Source: Bacteroidia bacterium (GTDB lineage: Bacteria; Bacteroidota; Bacteroidia; Palsa-965). From it: a stretch of 64,000 bases of DNA. The stretch is taken from positions 186,001 through 250,000 of the forward strand of contig JALONL010000003.1 in assembly GCA_025454955.1 (NCBI GenBank). Reading direction: 5' to 3'. The position numbers were made by a program, and so were the translations under genes. Of the stretch, positions 56,134 to 64,000 are shown one piece after another. Positions within the stretch are counted from its first letter, which is position 1; each line of letters starts with the position of its first letter. The notes under the pieces are model-generated. The model did no database searches. It was not told where the DNA came from and was given only the letters and a program-made list of their open reading frames with translations.

Positions 56134-56197
56134 GAAGTTTATATCGCCTTCGGCGATTGAAACTTTCTGCAAGTTTGATGCAAGTCTCCGGACTTGC
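56134..56197. repeat. Second copy of the palindromic module
   Basis: GAAGTTT..ATCGCC TTCG GGCGAT..AAACTTT (56134-56167) and GCAAGTC TCCG GACTTGC (56180-56197) repeat, with small changes, the hairpins at 52668-52735. It directly follows the efp terminator. Confidence 0.8.
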
Positions 56198-56230
56198 GAA
56201 AGCGGAGGATTGGGGTTCCCTCCCCCTCCC

Positions 56231-56496
56231 CGGGAATCGGGAATCCGGGAATGTGATTCCCGGTTTTTCCGATTTCCGAAAAATAACCTTTGCATTTTCT
56301 GTTTTGAATCTGTGCGCTGCGCGATGCCTCGCGCAGCTACGGGAATCGGGAATCCGGGTATATGATTCCCGGTTTTCCCGATTCCCGAAAAATCACCTTT
56401 TCATTTTCTGTTTTGAATCTGTGCGCTGCGCGATGCCTCGCGCAGCTACGGGAATCGGGAATCCGGGTATATGATTCCCGGGTTTCCCGATTCCCG
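56231..56496. repeat. 109-bp tandem array of GGGAATC hairpins
   Basis: An imperfect palindrome (GGGAATCGGGAATCCGGG facing CCCGG-TTTT-CCCGATTCCC) occurs three times, at 56232, 56341 and 56450, with an exact 109-bp period. Between copies lies a near-identical spacer with a second perfect hairpin, GCTGCGCGA TGCC TCGCGCAGC (56316-56337 and 56425-56446). No ORF with a signature is present. It occupies most of the 614-bp gap between efp and the second lpxD-like gene. Confidence 0.92.
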
Positions 56497-56685
56497 TAAA
56501 AAAATTGTGCAGGAGCGAAACTCCAGCGCATTATAATACCGTCCGCTCCCGTCTTCACTGCAAGGCTTCGCGGCGGAGTCGTAAAACAGCATCCGTGCAG
56601 GCTCAGGCTTTACGTTCAGCCGGGGCTATAAAAACCTGCCGCTTTCCCTCCGTTCAAACCTTTTGGCTTCGTACCTTTACAGGCA

Positions 56686-57624
56686 ATGAAAATCACACCG
56701 CACACACTGGCCGATGTGGCCGCTTTGCTCAATGCCGAATTTGCAGGCCCGGCCGATTTGCCCGTTACCGGCCTCAACGAAGTACACATGGTTGAACATG
56801 GCGACCTCATGTTTGTCGATCATCCCAAATACTACGACAAAGCACTCGCCAGTGCCGCCACCACCGTGCTCATCAACAAAAAAGTGGATGCGCCCCAGGG
56901 CAAGGGCCTCATCTTTTGCGACGAGCCTTTTACCGCCTTCAACCAGCTTGTGCGCCATTTTCAGCCGCTCAGTTACTCGCTCAAACCCGTAAGCGATACG
57001 GCCGTGGTGGGCGAGGGAACCGTGCTGCATCCGGGCGTGTACATTGGCAACAATGTTACCGTGGGACGCAACTGTGTGCTCATGCCGGGCGTGGTGCTGT
57101 ATGATAATGTAGTCATCGGCAACGACGTAATTATACACGCCGGAGCCATCATTGGCGGACACGCATTCTACTATAAAAAACGCGCCGATCATTTCGAGAA
57201 GCTGCTCACCTGCGGCCGCGTGGTTATTCACGATCACGTAGAAATTGGCGCAGGCTGCACCATCGATGCAGGCGTTACCGGCGATACCGTAATTGGCCGC
57301 CACACCAAGCTCGACAATCAGGTACACATTGGCCACGATACTGTAATTGGCGAAATGTGCCTGCTGGCTGCGCAGGTGGGTATTGCAGGCGTGTGCCGCA
57401 TTGGTAACCGCGTTACACTCTGGGGCCAGGTGGGCATTGCCTCCGATCTGGTTATTCACGACGGGGCCGTGGTCATGGCACAGTCGGGCGTAACCAAAGA
57501 CATTCCCGCCGGATCAGTGCAGTTTGGCTCGCCCAGCGACGACTCGCGGCAGCGTCTGCGCGAAATGGCCAGTATGCGCCAGTTGCCCGGCTGGATTGAA
57601 AAACTCCGCAAGGCGGGGCTTTAA
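56686..57624 (+). CDS. Second LpxD-like hexapeptide acyltransferase
   Basis: 312 aa. A short N-terminal uridine-binding-like domain (GLNEVHMVEHGDLMFVDHPKY), then hexapeptide repeats and the catalytic-type His in DNQVHIGHDTVIGEM. GGHAFYYKKRADHFEKLL replaces the loop GGDGFGFQ of the true LpxD. It belongs to the LpxD family but differs from the gene at 49385, and many Bacteroidota carry this pair around efp. Substrate unknown: another UDP-sugar or a different acyl donor is possible. TACCTTTA at about 56671 is a possible -7 box. Confidence 0.85.
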   Translation: MKITPHTLADVAALLNAEFAGPADLPVTGLNEVHMVEHGDLMFVDHPKYYDKALASAATTVLINKKVDAPQGKGLIFCDEPFTAFNQLVRHFQPLSYSLKPVSDTAVVGEGTVLHPGVYIGNNVTVGRNCVLMPGVVLYDNVVIGNDVIIHAGAIIGGHAFYYKKRADHFEKLLTCGRVVIHDHVEIGAGCTIDAGVTGDTVIGRHTKLDNQVHIGHDTVIGEMCLLAAQVGIAGVCRIGNRVTLWGQVGIASDLVIHDGAVVMAQSGVTKDIPAGSVQFGSPSDDSRQRLREMASMRQLPGWIEKLRKAGL

Positions 57625-57723
57625 TTGCTGCACTTCTGAATTTATTACGGCCATTTGTCGTTTAAACTCAGGTATTTGTCTAAATTTAATGCATCCTCTG
57701 CGCAGAAGCTGGTAATTTTAGAC

Positions 57724-58962
57724 ATGATGGTAAAAAACAGCAGTGGAAGTGCCGGACTAAGCGGCAAGCGTATCAAGGATTTTAAATTGAATGCGCTGCT
57801 CGAAGTCACCAATTCCATCAACAACAACGTTTCTACCTCCGAACTCCTCACCACGTTCGAGTCTATCGTGCGCGACAACCTGAGCATCGGCAAACTGGTG
57901 CTGTTTAGTTTCGACGGGCAGGGCTGGCGGTGTTTGCTGCAGTTTGGGGTGGACAATTCATTTGCCGATATAGACGTGGCCCGCGAGTTTGCCGCAATTA
58001 CCGATATACGCACCATCGACATTGCCGCACATCCGCTCGAACGCTCGTTCGAAATTATCATTCCGGTGTACCATAAATCGCTGCCGCTGGCTTATGTGCT
58101 GGTGGGCGATATAAACGAAGACGAAAGCGGAATGAGTGCGGCCATCAAGCATTTGCCGTTTGTGCAAACGCTCACCAACATTATTGTGGTGGCCATCGAA
58201 AACAAGAAATTAGCCAAAGACAATATCCGCCAGGCCACCATGCGCCGCGAACTCGAACTGGCCTGGGAAGTACAGCGGCAGCTTTTCCCCGAAGAACTGC
58301 CCAACGACGAACAGTTCGACATGAACGCCGTGTATCTCCCGCACCTTCAGGTGGGCGGCGATTACTACGATTTTGTGCGCATTAACGAAAACGAAGTGGC
58401 GCTTTGTGTGGCCGATGTGTCGGGCAAGGGCGTACCTGCCGCACTGCTCATGTCGAACTTTCAGGCAAACATACGCGTGCTGCTTCAGTACATGCCCGAC
58501 CTCACCGAGCTTGTGCGCGAACTCAATACCAAAGTAAACCTCAGTGCAAAAGGCGACCGGTTTATTACCCTCTTTGTGGCCAAATACAACCTCGTTACCC
58601 GCGTAATGCATTACATAAACGCCGGCCACAATCCGCCCATACTCATTGCGCCCGACGGAGTTACGCAGCTTACCATCGGTTGCACCGGCTTAGGTATGCT
58701 CGACGAACTTATTAAAGTAAAGGAAGGCATTCTCAACATCAGCCCTAACTCCATGCTGTGCTGCTACACCGACGGACTTGTAGAACAAACCAACGAAGCA
58801 GGCGAGGAGTTTGGCATGGAACGCCTGCAACACCTGGCCTGGCAGGAACGCGAACTTAATCCGGCCGATTTCAATGCCATGCTGCTCAATCAGATTGAGG
58901 CGCATAAACAGCATTTGAATTATGTGGATGATATAGCCCTGTTTACCTGCAGGCTGCACTAA
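57724..58962 (+). CDS. GAF-SpoIIE (PP2C-type) serine phosphatase
   Basis: 412 aa from the ATG at 57724. The frame is open to a TTG at 57655. The N-terminal half is a GAF-like sensor domain (LLEVTNSINNNVSTSELLTTFESIVRD). A linker helix (ELAWEVQRQLFPEELPN) leads into the PP2C/SpoIIE domain: GGDYYDF, VADVSGKGVPAALLM, CCYTDGLVEQTNE supply the metal Asp residues. It dephosphorylates Ser/Thr, often an anti-anti-sigma partner, but no such partner is encoded nearby. Cytoplasmic. Confidence 0.9.
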   Translation: MMVKNSSGSAGLSGKRIKDFKLNALLEVTNSINNNVSTSELLTTFESIVRDNLSIGKLVLFSFDGQGWRCLLQFGVDNSFADIDVAREFAAITDIRTIDIAAHPLERSFEIIIPVYHKSLPLAYVLVGDINEDESGMSAAIKHLPFVQTLTNIIVVAIENKKLAKDNIRQATMRRELELAWEVQRQLFPEELPNDEQFDMNAVYLPHLQVGGDYYDFVRINENEVALCVADVSGKGVPAALLMSNFQANIRVLLQYMPDLTELVRELNTKVNLSAKGDRFITLFVAKYNLVTRVMHYINAGHNPPILIAPDGVTQLTIGCTGLGMLDELIKVKEGILNISPNSMLCCYTDGLVEQTNEAGEEFGMERLQHLAWQERELNPADFNAMLLNQIEAHKQHLNYVDDIALFTCRLH

Positions 58963-58971
58963 GCACTCCGG

Positions 58972-60432
58972 TTAAAGGAGTTTGGCTTTTTCCTCTTTCT
59001 TCTCGGGCACTAACCATAAATCGGCGGCCACAAGCATGGCGGCAAAGGCCCAGAACGGAATGGCGGCTTTGTCGGTATCGAGAAAGTTGTTGAGCGTGCC
59101 GTGTATGAAATACGTTACAAGTCCAAGCAGCACGGCAAGCAACACCGAGCGCATTTCGCCGGGCTGCATACGGTGATAGAGCCGCCAGCCGGTCCAGATA
59201 ATGGTTATTACAATTCCCAGCATCGACACAAAGCCCAGCACACCGCTTTCGCAGAGCGGGCCTATGTATTCGCTGTGAGCATTGCCCAGGTCGCCGGCAT
59301 TGGTGCTGATAATGGTTTTCTCGCCCGAAAGCTGAAACGGGGCATACTGAAAACTGTATGTGCCCGGCCCCCAGCCAAACACCGGCCGCTCGTCGAACAT
59401 GCGCATGGCCGAACTCCAGCGGTTGAGGCGCTCAAGGTTGGAAGCGTCGGTGGAAATGTTGGAAATGGATTCAATGTGCTCGGCCAGGTCGTCTGACGTA
59501 TCCTGACGGTTTTTTTCGAGCTTCATCACAATGTCTGTCCACGAAAACAGGAGCAGCAGCGCCCCCGCCACGCCCACCGTGGCTAAGTAAATAAACTTAA
59601 TGCGCAGGCGGAATACCACAAACAGCAGGAACGCGCCAATTAAACTTACCCACGCCGCACGGGTATAGGAGAAAATAAGCGCAGTGGTGAAAATAAGCAG
59701 CAGCAGCCCGGCAATAATGCGCACGTTAATGCCATAGCGGCGGCTCATGGTGAATGCAATAATGGCCGGGAAAAACATGGCCAGCGCCGCACCGTAAGCG
59801 GTATGGTCGTTGTAAAACGGCGACATTACCCAGTGTGCCGAATCCTGATCGAAGCCGTAAAGCGAGTGATTGTAAACGGTGTAACCAATAACAATGGTAA
59901 ACGGCAGTATGTAGAGCCACAAAAACTTGCGCACATTGCTCATGTTCCTAAACATCTGCACACCGAGGAAATAAAACGGCACCACAAACCACAAACGCGC
60001 CACCAGAAACTTAAACGACACAAGCGGCATTTCGCTGGTCATGGTGGTTACTGCTATCCACGCCAGATTAAACAGTATGGCAATGGTAACAGGATGCGCC
60101 AGAAAACGCCTGTCGAATTTTCCCTGCTGTATAAACTTGAGCAGCATGAGCATGAGTATGCCCGCTAATATTGGCTCCACCGGCAAACTCAAACCGATGC
60201 GTATATCCTGATCGGCCAGCACCACCGAAAGCGGGGTGAGAAATACGCAGATGAGCAGAAGTTTGTCGAGCGCAAATACGGCCATTGCGCCTACCAGCAA
60301 TACGGCAGGCAGGAGGTTGAGCCAGTAAAATTCGTTGAGCATGCACACCGTGTTGGCGGCCAGAAAAACGGCGCACCAGCCATACACCCACCAGAGGGTG
60401 CGTTTATCGGTTATTTTTTGCTCAGGCAGCAT
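58972..60432 (-). CDS. O-antigen ligase/polymerase, second paralogue
   Basis: 486 aa from the ATG at 60432 (MLPEQKITDK). The longer frame to 60516 is out-of-frame wzz sequence. About 12 transmembrane helices and the Wzy_C loop are as in the gene at 40393: IESISNISTDASNLERLNRW, DERPVFGWGPGTYSFQY and GNAHSEYIGPL. The shared phrases show the two are paralogues. It overlaps the preceding wzz gene by 11 bp and ends the minus-strand operon. Confidence 0.88.
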   Translation of the reverse strand: MLPEQKITDKRTLWWVYGWCAVFLAANTVCMLNEFYWLNLLPAVLLVGAMAVFALDKLLLICVFLTPLSVVLADQDIRIGLSLPVEPILAGILMLMLLKFIQQGKFDRRFLAHPVTIAILFNLAWIAVTTMTSEMPLVSFKFLVARLWFVVPFYFLGVQMFRNMSNVRKFLWLYILPFTIVIGYTVYNHSLYGFDQDSAHWVMSPFYNDHTAYGAALAMFFPAIIAFTMSRRYGINVRIIAGLLLLIFTTALIFSYTRAAWVSLIGAFLLFVVFRLRIKFIYLATVGVAGALLLLFSWTDIVMKLEKNRQDTSDDLAEHIESISNISTDASNLERLNRWSSAMRMFDERPVFGWGPGTYSFQYAPFQLSGEKTIISTNAGDLGNAHSEYIGPLCESGVLGFVSMLGIVITIIWTGWRLYHRMQPGEMRSVLLAVLLGLVTYFIHGTLNNFLDTDKAAIPFWAFAAMLVAADLWLVPEKKEEKAKLL

Positions 60433-61366
60433 GGGTGGCTGAATTCCGTTTACTGTCCAACAACACAAAAAGCAGGAACCCGAGGAACAGCGCCGAACCT
60501 GTGGCAATGGCCACAATAAGCCAGCGCACGGGATATGATTTTGAGTCGGCGGGGTAGGGCGATGCCACTACGTTGGAGTAGGTAAGTTCTTTGGTAAGAT
60601 CGCTCAGTGCGCGGTCGTATTCGCTGCGTACATCGCCGAAGTCTTTGCGTAGCTGATCGAGCTGGTCGCTGTACCAGAGCAGGTCGCCGCCTTTTATCTG
60701 GAGGTTTTTAAACAGTGTGTCGGCTTTGGCGTTGCGGCCGTCGTTTTTAAGAATGCCGCGTGTTACCTCGCGCGCCTGCGATTTGTAATCGAGCAGGCCG
60801 TAGTTCTGGCGCAGCAACTGCATCTGCTTTTCCATGGTGTCAATCTGCATCTGCTTTTGCTGCAACTGACCTTTGAAAATATTTACCACTTCCAGCGTTT
60901 TTTCGCGCTGCAGGCTGCGGGCTTTGAGGTTTACAAATGTAATGAGCGACTTTACCATGGCGCAGGCAGAGTCGGGGTTGGTATCGTAAATATAAATCTG
61001 CACCGATTCGAATTCGGTTTTGCGCACCTCCACATTTTCTTCGTAGCAGGCCAGCAGGCGGGCCTTTCCGGCTTTTGCCGAAGTATCGATGCCATATACT
61101 TTTTCCAGCTTAAACCGGCGAACCATCATTTCCCGCACATCGGTGGAGCGGAACAGTTGCAGCAATTGTTCCGACGGAGTTTCGCTGGAATAAGGGATAA
61201 TATTTACGGGGTAAACCACCGCCATCGACTTGAATCGCGGTTTAATAAAGGTTTCTCCCGAGAAAATAAAACCGCACACGGCCGCCGCCACACCAATTAT
61301 ACCGAGGTGCAGTAAACGCTTACGGGCTATCTTTAGCAGGCCGGATTGCTCGAAAAGTTCTGACAT
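60422..61366 (-). CDS. Wzz-type chain-length determinant
   Basis: 314 aa from the ATG at 61366 (MSELFEQSGL). The frame upstream to 61441 is unsupported. TM1 at about residues 20-40, TM2 near the C-terminus (WLIVAIATGSALFLGFLLFVLLD), and a long periplasmic coiled-coil region (FKGQLQQKQMQIDTMEKQMQLL). PYPADSKSYPVRW before TM2 is the family's proline-rich segment. It lies 7 bp after the preceding wzz. Confidence 0.87.
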   Translation of the reverse strand: MSELFEQSGLLKIARKRLLHLGIIGVAAAVCGFIFSGETFIKPRFKSMAVVYPVNIIPYSSETPSEQLLQLFRSTDVREMMVRRFKLEKVYGIDTSAKAGKARLLACYEENVEVRKTEFESVQIYIYDTNPDSACAMVKSLITFVNLKARSLQREKTLEVVNIFKGQLQQKQMQIDTMEKQMQLLRQNYGLLDYKSQAREVTRGILKNDGRNAKADTLFKNLQIKGGDLLWYSDQLDQLRKDFGDVRSEYDRALSDLTKELTYSNVVASPYPADSKSYPVRWLIVAIATGSALFLGFLLFVLLDSKRNSATHAA

Positions 61367-61373
61367 TGTGAAA

Positions 61374-62402
61374 TCAGGCAGTGGTTTGAGATTCTTTGCG
61401 GATGCGCTGGATATTATCAAACAGGATAAGACCGAGTACACCGAATATTAATGTGGTTACCGTGCTCACCGCCACAATGAGCCAGCGTACAGGGTACGAC
61501 TTCCTTTCGGCAGGGAACGCTTTATTTACGATAAACTTGTAGGTAAGGGATTGTTCGTTATCCACTTTAGCCTCCTCATATTTAGTTTTAAGCAGGTTAA
61601 GCTGCTGGCGCTGGATGTATAGGTTTTCGCGGATAGACATGTACGCCGAACCGTATCGGGCAATAATATCAAGCTCCTGGCGCAGCGAGGCTATGGCGCG
61701 CTGATCGCCTTTGGCAAGGGCAATGGCATACTGCTCGCTGGTTACTTCCGACTGTGATTCGTAGTCGTAAACCCCGGCTTTGTTTATTTTGGCCAGCGAA
61801 TCCTGCATACCGTCAACCTCGGCTTTTTTGGAGAAGTACTCGGCTTCCACAATTCTAAACGCCTGTCCGGCGCGGTCGCGCTGCATACGGGTTTTGGTAG
61901 AGTCGAGCAGGGCCGCAATGTCGTTGGCAATGGCCGCCGCCATTACACGGTCTTCGTCGAGCACTTCTACTTTTACCGACATAAACTCGGTGCGTTTAAA
62001 CGAAATGTTATCGCTGTACATTTCGTAAAGGCGCGTGTTTTTGTATTTGTCGGCAGTATCTATGCGATAGTGCTCCATAAGGTTGTACTTTTTGCAGATG
62101 GCCGAGCGGATTTCGTCGGAGTTGAGAATCTGCATCATCTGTTCGGCCTGTTCTTCCTCGCCAAACTGAAGTACGTCCTGCTTGCCGGTTACATCTTCGG
62201 TAAGAAGGGCCTTGGAAATGGAGTTCGATTGTACGGGGAACATGATAACCGACGATTTGAATTTTTCGCGGATCATGAGCGATACTACCGACGATATTGC
62301 GGCTGCCGCAATACCGATAATAATAAGAGGCTTACGCCAGCGCCAGAGAAAGTCGAGCAGGCTGGCCGAGTTGAACGAGTTTTCGTTGCCGTGGGTTGTC
62401 AT
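61374..62402 (-). CDS. Wzz-type chain-length determinant, paralogue
   Basis: 342 aa. Same layout as the next gene: TM1 near residues 18-40, helical periplasmic part, AFPAERKSYPVRWLIVAVST leading into TM2. It overlaps in function and sequence with the 60422 product, so the pair may form hetero-oligomers or set different lengths. First gene after a 163-bp leader that contains a long-range hairpin. Confidence 0.87.
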   Translation of the reverse strand: MTTHGNENSFNSASLLDFLWRWRKPLIIIGIAAAAISSVVSLMIREKFKSSVIMFPVQSNSISKALLTEDVTGKQDVLQFGEEEQAEQMMQILNSDEIRSAICKKYNLMEHYRIDTADKYKNTRLYEMYSDNISFKRTEFMSVKVEVLDEDRVMAAAIANDIAALLDSTKTRMQRDRAGQAFRIVEAEYFSKKAEVDGMQDSLAKINKAGVYDYESQSEVTSEQYAIALAKGDQRAIASLRQELDIIARYGSAYMSIRENLYIQRQQLNLLKTKYEEAKVDNEQSLTYKFIVNKAFPAERKSYPVRWLIVAVSTVTTLIFGVLGLILFDNIQRIRKESQTTA

Positions 62403-62429
62403 GAACGAAAGGTGTGTTTCCGTGTGTGT

Positions 62430-62480
62430 TTGCCCCTGCCGTGACTGCTATGGGTACAATTCCCCGACAGGCAGGGGCAA
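62430..62480 (-). promoter_or_regulatory. Leader hairpin upstream of the wzz pair
   Basis: 11-bp perfect arms TTGCCCCTGCC (62430-62440) and GGCAGGGGCAA (62470-62480) with a 29-nt loop, in the leader of the 61374 gene. It could end the flippase transcript or regulate wzz. Confidence 0.4.
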
Positions 62481-62565
62481 AAGTAACAAAAAACCTTTGC
62501 CAGCCTGCCAAAAGCGGCCGTAACGGATTTCGGGTTAAATTATTGCAGAATGGGCGAAAAAATGA

Positions 62566-64000
62566 TTACCCGTATTTCATAATCCTGAACATGCCCTTCA
62601 CGCTGATAAGCCTTGTGGCAAAAGCCCAGGCCAGCGAAGTGCCGGTCATTACGATAAATCCGGGAATCCAGCCCGATTTTCCGGGCTGCATCAGGTAGGT
62701 GTGGCATACCTGGGCAATGGCAATTACGCCCGCCGTGTACACCACCAGCGTGGTAATGAGCCTCCAGTTTATGCGGAATTTAAACCAGCGCTGCACAATG
62801 AGCACCTGCGCCAGCGCGGTAAGCAACTGTGTGGCCAGACTGGAAATGGCCGTGCCCCGCGCTTCCATCTGAAAGTGCTTGATAAACAGGTAGTTCATTC
62901 CCACATTGAAAATCATGCCCGAAAGCGCCACCACGTTAAGCTGCTTTAAATTGCCATTGGCCGTGAGCAGGGTGCCAAAAATGTAGGTGGTGGAAATGGC
63001 CACAAAACAACTCATCAGCACACTGAACACAAAGGTCACATCGCCCAGATGCTCGGTGCCGTAGAGCATTCCCATGAGGCTTTCGCGGTAAAATGCACAG
63101 CCCACGGCAATCAATACGGCCGGGGTAATGAGCAGGGTAAACGAAAGTTTTACCAGCGGCTCCACCGATTCCCTGAATTTCAGCATACGCGAAAACATGG
63201 GCAGCAGCAGCACCGAAAACAGGTAGGCAATCATGTTGGTGGCATCGAGCAGGCGATAGGCTTTGGCGTAAATGCCCGCCTGTTCGGGGCCCGAGTGTTC
63301 GAGCTCGTCGGCCAGCCTGGTGCGTTCCAGCTTTTCGGTTTCGTTAAGCACCAGGTCGGGGTCGCGGAGTACTTTAAGGCGTTCGGCCTTTACGGCATCG
63401 CCTGCGGGCAACATGCGTTCGAGCATTACCGAGTCGATGCGGTTGTAAAACGTCATCAGCAGCACCAGCACCGCAAACGGAAAGCTCTTGCGCAGAATCA
63501 TCACCGAAAACGGACGGCTCCAGCGCAGTTTTACGGTGTGTGTATGCTTTGCCACGGCCAGAAATGCCACGCCTGCCGTAATGAGGTAGCCGGCGGTTTG
63601 GGCATATACAAAGTCCATAATGTCAACCCGGTGCGCAAACAAATTGGTCCACAGCATGGTTCCCACAATGGCAATCATGAGCACCCGGTCGAGTACCGAA
63701 ATCAGCGCATCGGTTTTAAACAAATGCAGGCCCTGCAAATTGGAACGCAGGTAAAGCACCATTGAAATAAGAAACTGGTTGAAGCCCAGCATGAGCAGCA
63801 GTTTCAGCAGGCGCGTATCGTAGCCGATTATGAGACCGACTACAATGGTGGCAATAATATAGACTACGGCCAGCCCCAGTTTAAGCACAAACAGCGCCGA
63901 AAAATGCTTGGTAAGCAGGTGGCTGTTCTGGGCAATGTTTTTGTTGTTGAAATTGGTAATGCCCACATCCAGCAGGATATTGAGCAGGAAAGAAAAATTA
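62566..64000 (-). CDS. Polysaccharide flippase (Wzx/MOP family), 5' end outside window
   Basis: At least 478 aa are visible. The frame stays open to the right edge, reading NFSFLLNILLDVGITNFNN before the GTG at 63966, so the true start lies beyond 64000. Multiple transmembrane helices and the overall pattern fit the MOP-type flippase that moves lipid-linked repeat units across the inner membrane. A soluble insertion of about 50 residues (GDAVKAERLKVLRDPDLVLNE) sits between two helices. It precedes the wzz-wzz-wzy genes in the same direction, separated by 163 bp. Confidence 0.87.
   Translation of the reverse strand, partial: NFSFLLNILLDVGITNFNNKNIAQNSHLLTKHFSALFVLKLGLAVVYIIATIVVGLIIGYDTRLLKLLLMLGFNQFLISMVLYLRSNLQGLHLFKTDALISVLDRVLMIAIVGTMLWTNLFAHRVDIMDFVYAQTAGYLITAGVAFLAVAKHTHTVKLRWSRPFSVMILRKSFPFAVLVLLMTFYNRIDSVMLERMLPAGDAVKAERLKVLRDPDLVLNETEKLERTRLADELEHSGPEQAGIYAKAYRLLDATNMIAYLFSVLLLPMFSRMLKFRESVEPLVKLSFTLLITPAVLIAVGCAFYRESLMGMLYGTEHLGDVTFVFSVLMSCFVAISTTYIFGTLLTANGNLKQLNVVALSGMIFNVGMNYLFIKHFQMEARGTAISSLATQLLTALAQVLIVQRWFKFRINWRLITTLVVYTAGVIAIAQVCHTYLMQPGKSGWIPGFIVMTGTSLAWAFATRLISVKGMFRIMKYG

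Overview
The window comes from a Bacteroidota (Bacteroidetes) genome. The evidence is several secreted proteins with type IX secretion (T9SS) C-terminal sorting domains, an LpxC-FabZ fusion, the order lpxD / lpxC-fabZ / lpxA / ABC ATPase / efp / second lpxD-like gene, and TAnnTTTG-type -7 promoter boxes. The genus cannot be fixed from sequence alone. I found no rRNA, tRNA, CRISPR array, transposase or integrase.

Layout. 1-7.9 kb is chromosomal backbone: a secreted M14 carboxypeptidase, a secreted unknown, heme A synthase, an HD-domain hydrolase and an MFS transporter. 7.9-25.5 kb is an accessory region bracketed by two identical 99-bp direct repeats (7931-8029 and 25399-25497). It holds a small lipoprotein, a candidate immunity gene, a 2671-aa RHS/YD-repeat protein whose variable tail looks like a PD-(D/E)XK nuclease, two secreted repeat-rich proteins that precede it in the same operon, a small HTH/alpha-CTD-like protein, a helical-repeat protein, a hairpin-rich orphan terminator region, a 1.1-kb minisatellite (29 x 21 bp then 12 x 42 bp) and a hypothetical protein.

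25.5-32.1 kb is a tightly overlapping six-gene minus-strand operon: three class B (cobalamin-binding-like) radical SAM enzymes, two methyltransferases and a wHTH-nucleotidyltransferase-like protein. It diverges from an AlgX/AlgJ-like plus MBOAT O-acetylation pair (32.2-35.0 kb). 35-49.3 kb holds a membrane glycosyltransferase, a T9SS adhesin-like protein, a plus-strand polysaccharide operon (Wzz, O-antigen ligase/polymerase, FkbM methyltransferase, GT87-like protein, CxxCH lipoprotein), a second membrane glycosyltransferase and a tandem T9SS paralogue family with one decayed copy.

49.4-58.9 kb is the lipid A block (lpxD, lpxC-fabZ, lpxA) followed by a lipoprotein, a secreted protein, an ABC ATPase, a DinB protein, EF-P, a second LpxD-like acyltransferase and a GAF-SpoIIE phosphatase. 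Its intergenic gaps carry unusual palindromic repeats. 59.0-64 kb is a minus-strand polysaccharide set: Wzx-type flippase cut by the window end, two Wzz-like proteins and a second O-antigen ligase/polymerase. The overall theme is cell-surface construction, interrupted by one accessory region that probably serves interbacterial competition.
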